Source of the DNA: Candidatus Competibacteraceae bacterium
GTDB lineage: Bacteria; Pseudomonadota; Gammaproteobacteria; Competibacterales; Competibacteraceae
Direction: 5' to 3'
Assembly: GCA_016790045.1 (NCBI GenBank)
Contig: JAEUPW010000050.1
Location: 1 to 33,914 of the forward strand
Length of the DNA: 33,914 bases
The translations under genes were made by a program, and so were the position numbers. Shown here piece by piece: positions 9,895 to 18,796 of this stretch. The notes beneath the pieces were generated by a model. The model was given only the letters and a program-made list of their open reading frames with translations. It did no database searches and was not told the origin of the DNA. Positions within the stretch are counted from its first letter, which is position 1. Each line of letters begins with the position of its first letter.

Positions 9895-12111
9895 ATGCGC
9901 CGAGCGCTGCAATGGCTGGCCCGATTCCTGTTCCAGCATCTGTTCCGGGTGGAATTGCGCGGCTGGGAGCACTACCCGCGCGACGAGGCCCGGCTGCTGA
10001 TCGTCGCCAATCATGTGTCCTACCTGGACGGGGCGCTGCTGGCCGCATTCCTGCCGGAGATGCCGGTTTTCGTGGTCAACACCCACATGGCCCGCCACTG
10101 GTGGGTCAAGCCGTTCATCGCCATCCCCCGCCACATCAGCATCGACCCCACCAATTCGCATTATTTGAAAACTTTGATCCAGCATCTTAAAGCCGGCGAA
10201 CGGGTGGCGGTTTTTCCGGAAGGCCAGATCGGCGTCACCGGCGCGTTGATGAAGGTTTACGAAGGCTCGGCGCTGGCCGCCAACAAAGCCGACGCCGCGT
10301 TGCTGCCCGTGCACATCGAAGGCCCGCAATACAGTTTCCTGTCCCGGCTGCGCGGGGTCGCGCGCCGCCGCCGGCTGCTGCCGCGCATCCGCCTGACCAT
10401 GTTGCCGCCGCGCCGGCTGACGGCGGCCGCCAACGGCGGCAGCAACCAAGAACGCCGCCAACAGCTCGCCCGGCAGTTGAACGAGCTGATGATCGAACTG
10501 ATTTACGCCGGCGCAAACATCGATCAATCGCTGGTGTCGGCGATGCTGGAAGCCTGGGAACGGCGCGGCGCGCGGCGCGCGATTTTGCAAGACGCCCAGC
10601 AACGGCGGCTCACTTGGCGTTCGCTGTTCGCGGGAGCCTTCATCCTGGGCGATCTGTTGGAGCGTTCCGCGCCGTCGCCCGCCGCGCCGGGCAACCGGAT
10701 CGGCCTGATGCTGCCCAACAGCGCCGCGATGGTGGTGGCTTTCCTGGCTCTGCACCTGCGCGGGCGCGTCCCGGTCATCCTCAATTTCAGCGCCGGAAGC
10801 GCGGAACTCGTCGGGGCCTGCGACACCGCGCAAGTCCGCACCGTCTGCACCTCGCGCGCGTTTGTTTCCGCCACCAAGCTGGAAGGGCAAATCGCCGCCC
10901 TGAGCGAACGGGTCGCGGTGGTTTTTTTGGAAGACTTTCAGCCGCATATCACCCTGCCGCTGCGCTTGCGCGGGCTGGGCCGAGCGCTGCTGCTGGCGCG
11001 GGGTTTTCGCGCGCTGGCCGCCCCGGCCAAAGCCGACGATCCGGCGGTCATTTTATTCACGTCCGGTTCCGAGCGCGCGCCCAAGGGCGTGGTGCTGACC
11101 CATCGCAATCTGCTGGCCAACGTCGCCCAAGCTCACGCGGTGTTCGATCTCACGCCGTCCGATGTGATCTTGAACGCTTTGCCGATGTTTCACGCCTTCG
11201 GCTTGACCACCGCCACCCTGACGCCGTTGCTGCTGGGGGCGCGGGTCCTGCTTTATCCTTCGCCGCTGCATTACAACGTCATTCCGGAACTGGCGTACGA
11301 GCATCGCGCCACGGTGCTGTTCGGCACGAACACCTTCCTCGTGGGCTACGGCCGCAATGCCGACCCTTATGACTTTTTCAGCGTGCGGGGCGTCGTCATG
11401 GGCGCCGAGGCGTTGCGCGAGGAAACCCGGCGGCTGTGGATGGAGAAATTCGGCATCAGGATCTACGAGGGTTATGGCTTGACTGAAACCAGTCCGGTGC
11501 TCGCCGCCAACAGCCGCCGCTACCATCGCAACGGCACGGTCGGCAAATTGTTCCCCGGCATCGACCACTATTTGGAGCCGGTGGAAATGATCGGCGATGG
11601 CGGCCTGCTGTGCGTGCGCGGGGCGAATATCATGGCGGGCTATCTGTTGCCCGAGCGGCCGGATCGGGTGGTTCCACCGCACACCGAGCGCGGGCCGGGC
11701 TGGCACAACACCGGCGATATCGTTCGCTTCGACGAAGACGGGTTTATCACCATCCTCGGCCGGGCCAAGCGTTTCGCCAAGCTGGGCGGCGAGATGATCT
11801 CGCTGGCGGCGGTCGAACGGCTCGCCGCCGGGTGTTGGCCAGACCATCAGCACGCCGCGCTCACTTTGCCGGATGCCCTCAAAGGCGAACAGATCGTGCT
11901 CTTGACCACCCGCCGCGCCGCCGATCGGGGCGAGCTCGTCAGCGCCGCGCGCCAGCAAGATTTGAGCGAGCGTTACATCCCCCGCCGGGTGGTCGTCGTG
12001 GATGCAATTCCCTTGCTGGGGTCCGGCAAGCCCGATTATCCGGGCATTCGCCGGCTGGCGGAGAACATGTTGCAGCCAGCTCCTTCGGATGTCTGCGCTT
12101 CAGTCCAATAG
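9895..12111 (+). CDS. aas: Aas-like bifunctional lysophospholipid acyltransferase / acyl-ACP synthetase
   Basis: Fusion of a PlsC-type acyltransferase and an AMP-forming acyl ligase, 738 residues (E. coli Aas has 719). Aas recycles lyso-phosphatidylethanolamine at the inner membrane by activating fatty acids onto bound ACP and transferring them to the lysolipid. The N-terminal domain shows NHVSYLDG (NHx4D, residues 39-46) and FPEGQIG near residue 108. The ligase half shows the P-loop LFTSGSERAPKGV near residue 385, YGLTETSPV near residue 527, and the A8 hinge TGDIVRFDEDGFITILGR near residue 610. No MFS-type lysolipid flippase (LplT) adjoins it or is fused to it. Substrate range is inferred from the family; nearby polyene genes are not an obvious partner. 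Confidence 0.88.
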   Translation: MRRALQWLARFLFQHLFRVELRGWEHYPRDEARLLIVANHVSYLDGALLAAFLPEMPVFVVNTHMARHWWVKPFIAIPRHISIDPTNSHYLKTLIQHLKAGERVAVFPEGQIGVTGALMKVYEGSALAANKADAALLPVHIEGPQYSFLSRLRGVARRRRLLPRIRLTMLPPRRLTAAANGGSNQERRQQLARQLNELMIELIYAGANIDQSLVSAMLEAWERRGARRAILQDAQQRRLTWRSLFAGAFILGDLLERSAPSPAAPGNRIGLMLPNSAAMVVAFLALHLRGRVPVILNFSAGSAELVGACDTAQVRTVCTSRAFVSATKLEGQIAALSERVAVVFLEDFQPHITLPLRLRGLGRALLLARGFRALAAPAKADDPAVILFTSGSERAPKGVVLTHRNLLANVAQAHAVFDLTPSDVILNALPMFHAFGLTTATLTPLLLGARVLLYPSPLHYNVIPELAYEHRATVLFGTNTFLVGYGRNADPYDFFSVRGVVMGAEALREETRRLWMEKFGIRIYEGYGLTETSPVLAANSRRYHRNGTVGKLFPGIDHYLEPVEMIGDGGLLCVRGANIMAGYLLPERPDRVVPPHTERGPGWHNTGDIVRFDEDGFITILGRAKRFAKLGGEMISLAAVERLAAGCWPDHQHAALTLPDALKGEQIVLLTTRRAADRGELVSAARQQDLSERYIPRRVVVVDAIPLLGSGKPDYPGIRRLAENMLQPAPSDVCASVQ

Positions 12112-12208
12112 TTCGCCACCGATTGCGAACGGGCGTTTTCACTGACGGGCGAGACGGTTTTTCCTTCATTGCCGCGCGCCGGATAAACGGCCGCGATCGG
12201 GCTCCACC

Positions 12209-13645
12209 ATGAATCCGAATACCGCTTCATTTTTCGGAGCCGAGCCTCCCGGTCCGCGAGGTTGGCCGCTGATCGGTTCTCTGCCCGCTTTTTCCCGCGA
12301 TCCCATCGGGTTCTGGATGCGCCTCGCCCTTCGCCACGGCGGCGTCGCGAAATACCGGATGGGGCCGGAGCGGCATTTCCTGATCAGCGATCCCGTCTTG
12401 ATCGGGCAGGTCTTGCATCACGATGTCGTCCGCTACTATCGAGGCAAATATCACGAATTGTTGAAACCCGCTTTCGGCGAGGGTTTGCTGACCGCGAACG
12501 GCGACGAATGGCGACGGCAGCGACAGTTCCTCCAGCCGGCTTTCAGCAAGCAACGGATCGCGAGTTGGCTGGATATCGTGGTGGAAGGCACCGAAGCCCG
12601 CATGGCCGCTTGGAGCGCAAGGCCGCGATCTTCTCCGATCGGCATGGCGGGCGAAATGGCGGGGTTGATTCAGGACATCAACGCGAAAATTTTGTTCGGC
12701 CGGAATTTGCCGTATCGCGCTAACGCGGCCATGCTGGAAGCCGTCAACGCCATTAACGATTCCCTTTTACGGCAAGTCAAACGAGCCATGATCGGGGATG
12801 GATGGTTAAACCGGCTGCCATTGGCCGACGTGCGGCGTTTTCGCGGGGCGGTCAGCCTGCTGCATCAAACCGTGGATCACTTGATCGAACATCAGCGCGC
12901 TCAGGAAGAAAACGGAGGAGGTTTGTGCGCCTTGCTGACGCGCGCGGCGATAGAAGCCTCGCCCGAGGCGCTGCATCCGCGCGACCAGCTCATCACCCTG
13001 TTTCTGTCCGGACACGAGACGACCGCCGTGGCGCTGGCCTGGATTTTTTATTTTCTTACCGAGCATCCCGACTGGGCGGAGCGCCTGAGCGACGAAGCGG
13101 TCACGGTGCTGGCGGACCGCCCGCCCGCCGTCGAAGACCTGCCCCGACTTTCGCAAACCCGCCGCGCGGTCGATGAATCGCTGCGGCTGAGACCTCCCGT
13201 TTACGGCATCGGCCGGCGCGCCCGCATCGAGCACACCCTGGGAACATGGCGCATTCCCGCCGAGTCGCCGGTACTGATAAGCCCTTACGTCATGCACCAT
13301 CACCCGGACTATTGGGAGAACCCCGACCGGTTCGACCCTGACCGCTTTGTTCCCGAGCAAGCTCGTTCTCGACCCTCTTTCAGCTATTTCCCGTTCGGGG
13401 GCGGACCCCATACCTGTCTCGGCCGCCACCTGGCGATGATGGAGCTGCTGACCATCGTCGCGCTGGTCGCGCGAGCCTTTCGTTTATCGGCCCCCAAAGG
13501 ACGGCGGGTCGCGCTTCAACCTTGGCTGACGTTGCGGCCGAAGCCGGAAGTCCTCGTGTCGGTCGCCCGGCGGATGAATATTTCAATAAAATCAAGCATT
13601 CATCGTCAGAGGCCGGGACATGGTGCTGAAATTCCCCACATCTGA
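12209..13645 (+). CDS. Cytochrome P450
   Basis: Haem-thiolate monooxygenase, 478 residues, soluble in appearance with no N-terminal membrane anchor. The proline-rich start PPGPRGWPLIGSLPAF (13-28) is typical. The oxygen-activation motif of the I helix is SGHETT (267-272), the K-helix ExxR is ESLR (323-326), the PERF-like region is DPDRFVPE (377-383), and the haem loop is FPFGGGPHTCLG with ligand Cys403. The overall arrangement resembles bacterial P450s close to the CYP4/CYP102 clade. No ferredoxin or reductase gene is next to it, so electrons must come from partners elsewhere. It is separated by 97 bases from the Aas-like gene and is convergent with the amidohydrolase. The substrate is unknown; lipid or polyene oxidation is only speculation. 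A hydrophilic tail of about 20 residues follows the P450 fold. Confidence 0.95.
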   Translation: MNPNTASFFGAEPPGPRGWPLIGSLPAFSRDPIGFWMRLALRHGGVAKYRMGPERHFLISDPVLIGQVLHHDVVRYYRGKYHELLKPAFGEGLLTANGDEWRRQRQFLQPAFSKQRIASWLDIVVEGTEARMAAWSARPRSSPIGMAGEMAGLIQDINAKILFGRNLPYRANAAMLEAVNAINDSLLRQVKRAMIGDGWLNRLPLADVRRFRGAVSLLHQTVDHLIEHQRAQEENGGGLCALLTRAAIEASPEALHPRDQLITLFLSGHETTAVALAWIFYFLTEHPDWAERLSDEAVTVLADRPPAVEDLPRLSQTRRAVDESLRLRPPVYGIGRRARIEHTLGTWRIPAESPVLISPYVMHHHPDYWENPDRFDPDRFVPEQARSRPSFSYFPFGGGPHTCLGRHLAMMELLTIVALVARAFRLSAPKGRRVALQPWLTLRPKPEVLVSVARRMNISIKSSIHRQRPGHGAEIPHI

Positions 13646-13683
13646 AGGTGGAGCCTTGCGCAGCAACCCGCGCGCGCACAAAG

Positions 13684-14844
13684 TCAGACCGCTGCAAAAA
13701 AGGGCCGGGTCTGAAACACGGAAACCGGAAAAGCACGCCCTTGCCAAGCCAGCAAGCGCTTCAGCGTGAAATCGAACAGCAAGGGATTATGCTCGCGCAG
13801 CGACGCCAAATCGGCCACGGCGTCGGCGGGAACCAACCCATTGCGCGCCAAAGCCGAAAGCGAAGTCAGCGGCACGATGCCGGGCAACGGATAATCCGAC
13901 CCTTGCAGCAAGCGGTCGTGAAGGTCGTCGCGCTCCAACAGCGCGCGAATCACCGCGATCTTGCGGTTGCGTTGGGCGATGGCGGAAATGTCGCCGTACA
14001 AACAACCTTTGGCGCGCGCTTCGCCAAACAGCCGCAGCAACAACTCGAAACTGGCGCGGCGCGGCCCGTGTTCGCCTTGATCCAGATCCACATCCTCGCC
14101 GAGCGTGGCGCAGTGCGCCACGATCACCCGCACCCCGGCATCCAGGGCGCGGCGCAGCCGCAACGGATTGCCCAAATGATGCGTGCCGCCGCCTTCAACC
14201 GCTTTTTCGTCCCCACAATGGACGATCAGGGGCACACGCCGCGCGGCCAAAACCCGATAAAAGGCGTCGCAACGCGAGGACGCGGGGTCCATGCCCATCG
14301 CCGCCGGCAACCATTTGACCGCCCGCGCCCCGTCCGCCAAGCTCGCGAGGAGCGCATCGGCCGCATCGGCGCGATAGGGGTGAACCGACGCCACCCACTC
14401 GAAACGCGCCGGAAACTCGCGCGCCAGCCGCGCCGCCCACGCGTTGGGGACGTAAAAAGAGGTTCGTTCTCGATGGGCTTGACCACCCTCGTCATGAAAG
14501 CGCTCGAAAGCGAACAGCAGCGCCTTGAAGCCGGCGGGCATGGCGTCGCACAGGTTCAGCAAGCGCGCGGCATAGGCCGCATCGACCAGCCCCGGCGCGT
14601 GCTGCGCGCAACTGGCGTTCAGATAGAACAGGCGTTGCGCGTAGCGTAGCGGATGGCGGAGCGACGACAGTTGCGGCCCCACTTCGATGCCGCTGCCGCC
14701 GTCCCCCAGGCCCGCGAGATGAACGTGACAATCCCAGACTTGGGCCGGATCGACGCCGCTCCAGGCGCGCCGCACCCACGGGCTGTCGAGCAGCGCGACC
14801 GGAATCGCAATCCGGCAAGGGTTGAACGCCGCCCTGGCGATCAT
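13684..14844 (-). CDS. Amidohydrolase-family (amidohydrolase 2 type) metal-dependent hydrolase
   Basis: A 386-residue TIM-barrel hydrolase or decarboxylase. Expected metal and catalytic residues are visible: the HxH motif in DCHVHLAG (residues 38-45), VKWLPAAMGMDP near 180, the barrel histidine in IVHCGDE near 211, AHCATLGED near 245, and the final aspartate in QGSDYPLPG near 320. The ATG at 14844 is preceded on the minus strand by GGAGG with a 5-base spacer, so it has its own strong ribosome site. It lies 59 bases behind the lipoprotein gene at the end of the polyene operon and may be its last member or independent. The substrate is unknown; members of this superfamily act on many C-N, C-C and ester bonds. 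Confidence 0.85.
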   Translation of the reverse strand: MIARAAFNPCRIAIPVALLDSPWVRRAWSGVDPAQVWDCHVHLAGLGDGGSGIEVGPQLSSLRHPLRYAQRLFYLNASCAQHAPGLVDAAYAARLLNLCDAMPAGFKALLFAFERFHDEGGQAHRERTSFYVPNAWAARLAREFPARFEWVASVHPYRADAADALLASLADGARAVKWLPAAMGMDPASSRCDAFYRVLAARRVPLIVHCGDEKAVEGGGTHHLGNPLRLRRALDAGVRVIVAHCATLGEDVDLDQGEHGPRRASFELLLRLFGEARAKGCLYGDISAIAQRNRKIAVIRALLERDDLHDRLLQGSDYPLPGIVPLTSLSALARNGLVPADAVADLASLREHNPLLFDFTLKRLLAWQGRAFPVSVFQTRPFFAAV

Positions 14845-14903
14845 GTCCCCTCCGTCAGCCCGACTGACCCAAGATCAGCGCCTCGAAACTCGAACATCCG
14901 GCC

Positions 14904-15293
14904 TTAAAGCTGACTGAGCCGGGTGTTGATTTCCCGCGTCAGATTTTGGACCCAGCCGTTGTAGTTGCTGTGGATGTTGGCGCCATCGTAATTGAGGTTA
15001 TCGCTGTCCCGATACAGAATGCTGTAGGTGTGGCGATCGTAGGGAATTTCCACTTTCGCCATGTGCTCGCGCACGCGCAGCGTAGCGATGATCAGACCGG
15101 GTCTGGCGATGCTCATTTGCCAACCGAGAGACGCCCCCGCCTGCAAAATAGCCCCGCGCACATCGCCCAGCGAATAGTTGCGCGTGCTGGTGGTCACCGG
15201 CGCGCCCGAAATCGTGTACACCGGATTGCTCCGACAAGCGCCCAACACCAAGCCCAGCGCCACCACGGCGGGAATCCACAGTTTCAGATTCAT
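14904..15293 (-). CDS. Small predicted outer-membrane or periplasmic lipoprotein
   Basis: A 129-residue protein with a clear lipoprotein signal: positive MNLK, hydrophobic stretch LWIPAVVALGLVLG and lipobox LGAC with Cys20. The residue after Cys is Arg rather than Asp, so outer-membrane sorting by the Lol pathway is expected. The mature part contains paired strands such as YDRHTYSILYRDSDNLNYDG and ends in a short helix with EINTRLSQL. No domain is recognised by name. Its ATG overlaps the glycosyltransferase stop by 4 bases (15290-15293), which ties it to the polyene operon. Lipoproteins of unknown role are common in aryl-polyene loci, where they could help anchor or insert the pigment; that is inference. 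Confidence 0.82.
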   Translation of the reverse strand: MNLKLWIPAVVALGLVLGACRSNPVYTISGAPVTTSTRNYSLGDVRGAILQAGASLGWQMSIARPGLIIATLRVREHMAKVEIPYDRHTYSILYRDSDNLNYDGANIHSNYNGWVQNLTREINTRLSQL

Positions 15294-16075
15294 GATCTGC
15301 CCTCGCTATCTTTCTGTTTAATTGGAATTTCACCGGCAATCGCGGGTAATGGTAGCAGCCGCAGGGAACGCAACAAGCCCACCGGATAAAAGCCGCGCCG
15401 CAGCAGCGACCCTCCCACCCATTGCACGATCAGCCAGGTGTCCGACCACGGCCGGTAATGGCTGGGGCGGTTTTGCGCGTGATAGATCGTCTCGATCGGC
15501 ACCGCCGCCGGATAGCGCCCCAAGCGGCCCGCCTGGATCAAGACATCGCTTTCAAAAACGAAACCTTGTCGGCGATCTTGGCCGGGCCCGCGCGCTTGGC
15601 GCAGAAACGCGCCGGGATAAAGGCGAAAGCCGGATTGAGTGTCGGCGATCGGGCAGCCGGCCGCCCAGGACACCCAGAAATCGGCCATGCCGTTGGCGAA
15701 GCGCCGCAGGCCGGGCGCGCGGTCGCGATGGGTCAGGCGCGCGGCGACGATCAGGCGCGCGGGATCGCGCCGGTGCGCGGCCAGCAGCTTGGGAATATCT
15801 TCCGGGCGATGCTGGCCGTCCGCGTCCAGCGTGACGATCGCTTCCGCGCCCCGCTCGACCGCGTATTGCATCCCGCGCCACAGGCTCGCGCCCTTGCCCC
15901 GGTTCTCGCTCTGGCGCAACACCGTCGCGCCCGCCGCTTCCGCCCGCGCGGCGCTGTCATCGCGGGAACCGTCGTCCACCACCACCACCCAATCGACCTG
16001 CTGGCGAGCGCGCCGGACGATAGCGGCGACGGTGGCGGCTTCGTTGTAAGCCGGGATCACGACGGCGACGGCCAT
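15290..16075 (-). CDS. Glycosyltransferase family 2
   Basis: A 261-residue GT-A fold enzyme of the dolichyl-phosphate mannosyltransferase-like type. The start chosen is the ATG at 16075-16073 giving MAVAVVIPAYNEAATV; the frame is open further upstream but would run through the ketoreductase gene. Motifs are VVVDDGSRDDS (31-41) for the nucleotide sugar and LDADGQH with the metal-binding DAD at residues 84-86; DTQSGFRLY near residue 165 is the usual acceptor-side motif. No clear membrane helices follow except a weak hydrophobic stretch near WLIVQWVGGSLLRRGF. It begins 5 bases after the ketoreductase stop and overlaps the lipoprotein start by 4 bases. GT2 genes are common in aryl-polyene loci and probably add a sugar to the head group or the lipid anchor; donor and acceptor are unknown. 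Confidence 0.9.
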   Translation of the reverse strand: MAVAVVIPAYNEAATVAAIVRRARQQVDWVVVVDDGSRDDSAARAEAAGATVLRQSENRGKGASLWRGMQYAVERGAEAIVTLDADGQHRPEDIPKLLAAHRRDPARLIVAARLTHRDRAPGLRRFANGMADFWVSWAAGCPIADTQSGFRLYPGAFLRQARGPGQDRRQGFVFESDVLIQAGRLGRYPAAVPIETIYHAQNRPSHYRPWSDTWLIVQWVGGSLLRRGFYPVGLLRSLRLLPLPAIAGEIPIKQKDSEGRS

Positions 16076-16080
16076 GCCGG

Positions 16081-16800
16081 TCAGACGACGCCGCCGTTGA
16101 GGCCGATGATCTGCCCGGTCAAATACGCCGCCGCGTCCGAGGCCAGAAATCCGACCAAGGCCGCGACTTCGGCCGGCGTTCCCGCGCGCTGCGCCGGCAC
16201 CAGCCGCTTGATGGCCGCCCGGTCGAACGCGGCGTCGCTGGCCTGTCCGGCGATGATGCCCGGCGCGACGGCGTTGACCGTGATCCCGCGCGAGGCCAGC
16301 TCCAGCGCCAGCGCCTTGGTCGCGCCGTGCAGGCCGGCCTTGGCGGCGGCGTAGTTGCTTTGGCCGCGATTGCCGGCCACGCCGGCCAGCGAAGAGATGT
16401 TGATGACGCGGCCCCAGCGCGCCCCGATCATCGGCAACAGCAAGGGCTGGGTGACGTTGAAAAAGCCGTGCAGGCACACGTCGATCACCCGATGCCACTG
16501 CGCCGACGACATTCCGGCCAGCGGGGCGTCATCGTGAAAGCCGGCGTTGTTGACCACCACTTGAATCGGCCCCTTTTCCAGCAGCTCGACCAGCAGGCGG
16601 CGGGTCTGATCCGCGTCGGCGACATCGAAGATCGCCACCTCCGCCGAGCCGCCGACCGCCTGGATGGCGTTGACCACTTCCGCCGCGCGCTCGGGATGCC
16701 GATAGGCGTGGACGATGACCTCCAGGCCATCGTTGGCCAGCCGCTGGCAGATGGCCCGGCCGATGTCGCCGCTGCCCCCCGTCACCAGCGCCCGCTTCAT
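16081..16800 (-). CDS. 3-oxoacyl-ACP reductase (FabG-like short-chain dehydrogenase)
   Basis: NADPH-dependent ketoreductase that reduces the beta-keto group after each elongation round of the polyene. At 239 residues it has the normal FabG size. The start is the ATG at 16800-16798 (MKRALVTGGSGDIGRA). The cofactor loop is TGGSGDIG (7-14), followed by NNAG (84-87), NISS with catalytic Ser137 and the YxxxK pair Tyr150/Lys154. The C-terminal end YLTGQIIGLNGGVV is typical of FabG. It overlaps the preceding chain-length-factor-like gene by 4 bases (16797-16800). In described aryl-polyene systems a single dedicated ketoreductase is encoded beside the ketosynthase pair, as here. Confidence 0.93.
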   Translation of the reverse strand: MKRALVTGGSGDIGRAICQRLANDGLEVIVHAYRHPERAAEVVNAIQAVGGSAEVAIFDVADADQTRRLLVELLEKGPIQVVVNNAGFHDDAPLAGMSSAQWHRVIDVCLHGFFNVTQPLLLPMIGARWGRVINISSLAGVAGNRGQSNYAAAKAGLHGATKALALELASRGITVNAVAPGIIAGQASDAAFDRAAIKRLVPAQRAGTPAEVAALVGFLASDAAAYLTGQIIGLNGGVV

Positions 16801-17600
16801 GCCGGCTCGACCTCCACCCGCAAGCCGCCGCCCCGCCCCGCCAACAGGATCGATTCCGCCCTGCGGCGCGCGATGGCGCACAGCAGCGGCAAGCCGCGCG
16901 CGGCGGGATTGCCGGAGCGCAGGCGCTCCAGTTCCGGGTCCGCCAATGGGGTCGCCGTCGACGGTGCCGCCGGTTCGAGCCGCAGCGTCGCCAGGCCGCG
17001 CGCCGGATTCGGATTCAGCAGCAGCGCGAGCGCGAACGGGGCGACGATGCGGCGGCGATCCGACAACGGAAACGGCGGCGGGAGATCGTAAGCCACCAGC
17101 AGCACCCGCGTCGCCTCGGCCCACGCCAGCGCCGCCGTTTCCATCAACCCGCCGCCAAAGCTGCCGTCGTAGGCGGACAGGCTCGATGAGGGATGGCGGC
17201 AACCGGTGGCGATGGACCAGTAGCCGGAAGGCGTGTTGTGCACCGATTGATGGAAATGCACCGGAGATACCGCGCGGTCGGGCAAGGCCAGCGCCGCGCA
17301 AATGTTATCCAGCACCTCGCTATCGCCGCCGGAGGAGGCGAACACCGTCGGCAGCGCCGCCGCGAGCTTCCCGTCCGGCGTGGCGGACGCCGAGCCGACC
17401 GCCTCTTGGGCGGCGTGCAGCGCCAGCTTGATGGTGGCGGTCACGCGCCGCCGCTCGTTGGCCGGCAGCAGCGACGCCGCGATCGCCGGCAGCGGTTCGG
17501 GCGCATACGCGCGCTCGCCGGCCAGCGCCGCCCGCCCGGCAGCCCAACTCGGCAATCCCGGCGCGCACAGGCCGACGCTTTCGACGGTGAGCGCCTTCAT
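16797..17600 (-). CDS. Beta-ketoacyl synthase-like chain-length factor 1 (Ketoacyl-synt_2 type)
   Basis: A 267-residue half-size ketosynthase relative matching the N-terminal-like thiolase family (PF13723 type) found in all aryl-polyene loci. It keeps landmarks such as GLCAPGLPSW (10-19), HQSVHNTPSGYWSIATG around residue 116-132, LSAYDGSFGGGLMETA near 140, and RLRSGNPAARGLPLL near 230. The position of the usual active-site Cys has no Cys, and the C-terminal half with the two catalytic histidines is absent, so it should act as a non-catalytic partner that sets chain length in a heterodimer with the full ketosynthase directly upstream. It overlaps that ketosynthase gene by 4 bases (17597-17600) and the ketoreductase by 4 bases. 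A paralogue sits at 22153-22944. Confidence 0.88.
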   Translation of the reverse strand: MKALTVESVGLCAPGLPSWAAGRAALAGERAYAPEPLPAIAASLLPANERRRVTATIKLALHAAQEAVGSASATPDGKLAAALPTVFASSGGDSEVLDNICAALALPDRAVSPVHFHQSVHNTPSGYWSIATGCRHPSSSLSAYDGSFGGGLMETAALAWAEATRVLLVAYDLPPPFPLSDRRRIVAPFALALLLNPNPARGLATLRLEPAAPSTATPLADPELERLRSGNPAARGLPLLCAIARRRAESILLAGRGGGLRVEVEPA

Positions 17601-18793
17601 CCGGCGTTCCGCCCGAACAGCAGGCTACAGTTGGTGCCGCCGAAACCGAAAGAGTTGCTGAGCGCCAACGCCAGCGGGCGCTCCCGATTGTCCAGCACCA
17701 CGCCCGCGCCCAGCTCCGGATCGCGCTGGCGGGTGTTGAGGGTAGCGGGAATCAAGCCCCGCTCCAAACACAGCGAGACGAAAATCGCTTCGGTGATGCC
17801 GGCCGCGCCCAGCGTGTGGCCGGTCCAGCCCTTGGTGGAACTGCACGGCGTGTCCGGGCCGAACACCCGCAGCACCGCCCGATCTTCGGCGGCGTCGTTC
17901 AGCGGCGTGGCGGTGCCGTGCAAGTTGATGTAATCGACCTGTTCCGGCCTGGCATCCGCCCGCGCCAGCGCCTGCTCCATCGCCAGCGCCGCGCCCGCGC
18001 CTTCGGGGTGGGCGGCGGTCATGTGATGGGCGTCGCTGCTTTCGCCGTAGCCCCGCAGCAGCACCCGCCAGTCTTCCGGCTCGGCCCATTCCAGCAGCGC
18101 GAATCCCGCCGCCTCGCCGACGTTGAGGCCGTCGCGCTCGATGTCCCACGGCCGGCACGGTCGCGGCGAGGCCAGCCCCAGGGCGTTAAATCCGTACAGC
18201 GTCGTCAGGCACAGGCTATCGACTCCGCCGACCACGGCGGCGTCGCAAAATCCGGCGCTCATCTGCCGCCACGCCGAGGCGAACGCCTTGGCGCTGGAGG
18301 AGCAGGCGGTGGAAAGGGCGAGCGCCACCCCGCTCAAACCGAGCCAGCTTCGGATAAAATCCGCCGCCGAAAAGACGTTGTGAGTGTGCTGGTAATCGAA
18401 ATTTTCCGGCAGCGCGCCAGTGGCCGGATCGCGCTGCCGGTAAGCCTGTTCGGTCGCGCCGATGCCGGAGGTGCTGGTGCCGACGAACACGCCGATGCGG
18501 TCGGGCCCGTAGCGCGCCGCCGCCGCCGCCGCCGCCGCCGCAAAATCGTCCTGCTCCAACGCCAGCCGCGCCAGGCGGTTGTTGCGACAGTCGAAAGCGG
18601 CAAAGTCCCCGCGCAAGGGCTCGTCCTCCAAACCGGCCACCCGGCCGATCCATGTCGCCAGCGCGGCATCCTCGAAATCGCAAGGCCGCAACCCGCTTTC
18701 GCCGCACCGCAGCGCCGATAACGACGCATCCAGGCCCCGCCCCAAAGCGTTGGTGACGGTGCGGGCGGTCAAGGCAAGGGGTTTGATGGCCAT
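17597..18793 (-). CDS. Beta-ketoacyl-ACP synthase (catalytic KS of the polyene synthase)
   Basis: A 398-residue KAS I/II-type condensing enzyme that extends the aryl starter with malonyl-ACP. The catalytic triad is complete: Cys164 in STACSSSAKA, His292 in NLHGTATPLND and His326 in GWTGHTLGAAG. The C-terminal SNSFGFGGTNCSLLFGR is the usual glycine-rich end. The ATG at 18793 gives MAIKPLALTARTVTNALGRG. It sits 3 bases after the exporter gene and is coupled to the chain-length-factor-like gene, as expected for a KS-CLF pair. A run of nine alanines (residues 85-93) is encoded by a GCC repeat and falls in a helix before GPDRIGVFVGTSTSG. It is the only full-length ketosynthase in the window, so it may serve both first and later condensations. 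Confidence 0.94.
   Translation of the reverse strand: MAIKPLALTARTVTNALGRGLDASLSALRCGESGLRPCDFEDAALATWIGRVAGLEDEPLRGDFAAFDCRNNRLARLALEQDDFAAAAAAAAARYGPDRIGVFVGTSTSGIGATEQAYRQRDPATGALPENFDYQHTHNVFSAADFIRSWLGLSGVALALSTACSSSAKAFASAWRQMSAGFCDAAVVGGVDSLCLTTLYGFNALGLASPRPCRPWDIERDGLNVGEAAGFALLEWAEPEDWRVLLRGYGESSDAHHMTAAHPEGAGAALAMEQALARADARPEQVDYINLHGTATPLNDAAEDRAVLRVFGPDTPCSSTKGWTGHTLGAAGITEAIFVSLCLERGLIPATLNTRQRDPELGAGVVLDNRERPLALALSNSFGFGGTNCSLLFGRNAG
18516..18541. repeat. GCC trinucleotide repeat inside the ketosynthase gene
   Basis: Eight perfect GCC units in tandem (plus two bases of a ninth) on the plus strand, reading as poly-alanine on the coding minus strand. Replication slippage here would add or remove alanines without a frameshift. 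Confidence 0.85.
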
Positions 18794-18796
18794 CGC

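Noticed and set aside
8299-12111. Functional link between prfC and the Aas-like gene as a novel system
   Set aside because: Only the 3-base spacing connects them. Both are ordinary housekeeping families, so co-transcription is the simplest reading.
16081-17301. Longer start for the ketoreductase (frame open to 17301)
   Set aside because: The extra residues overlap the chain-length-factor-like gene in another frame. MKRALVTGGSGDIG at 16800 is the standard FabG start with an ATGA overlap.
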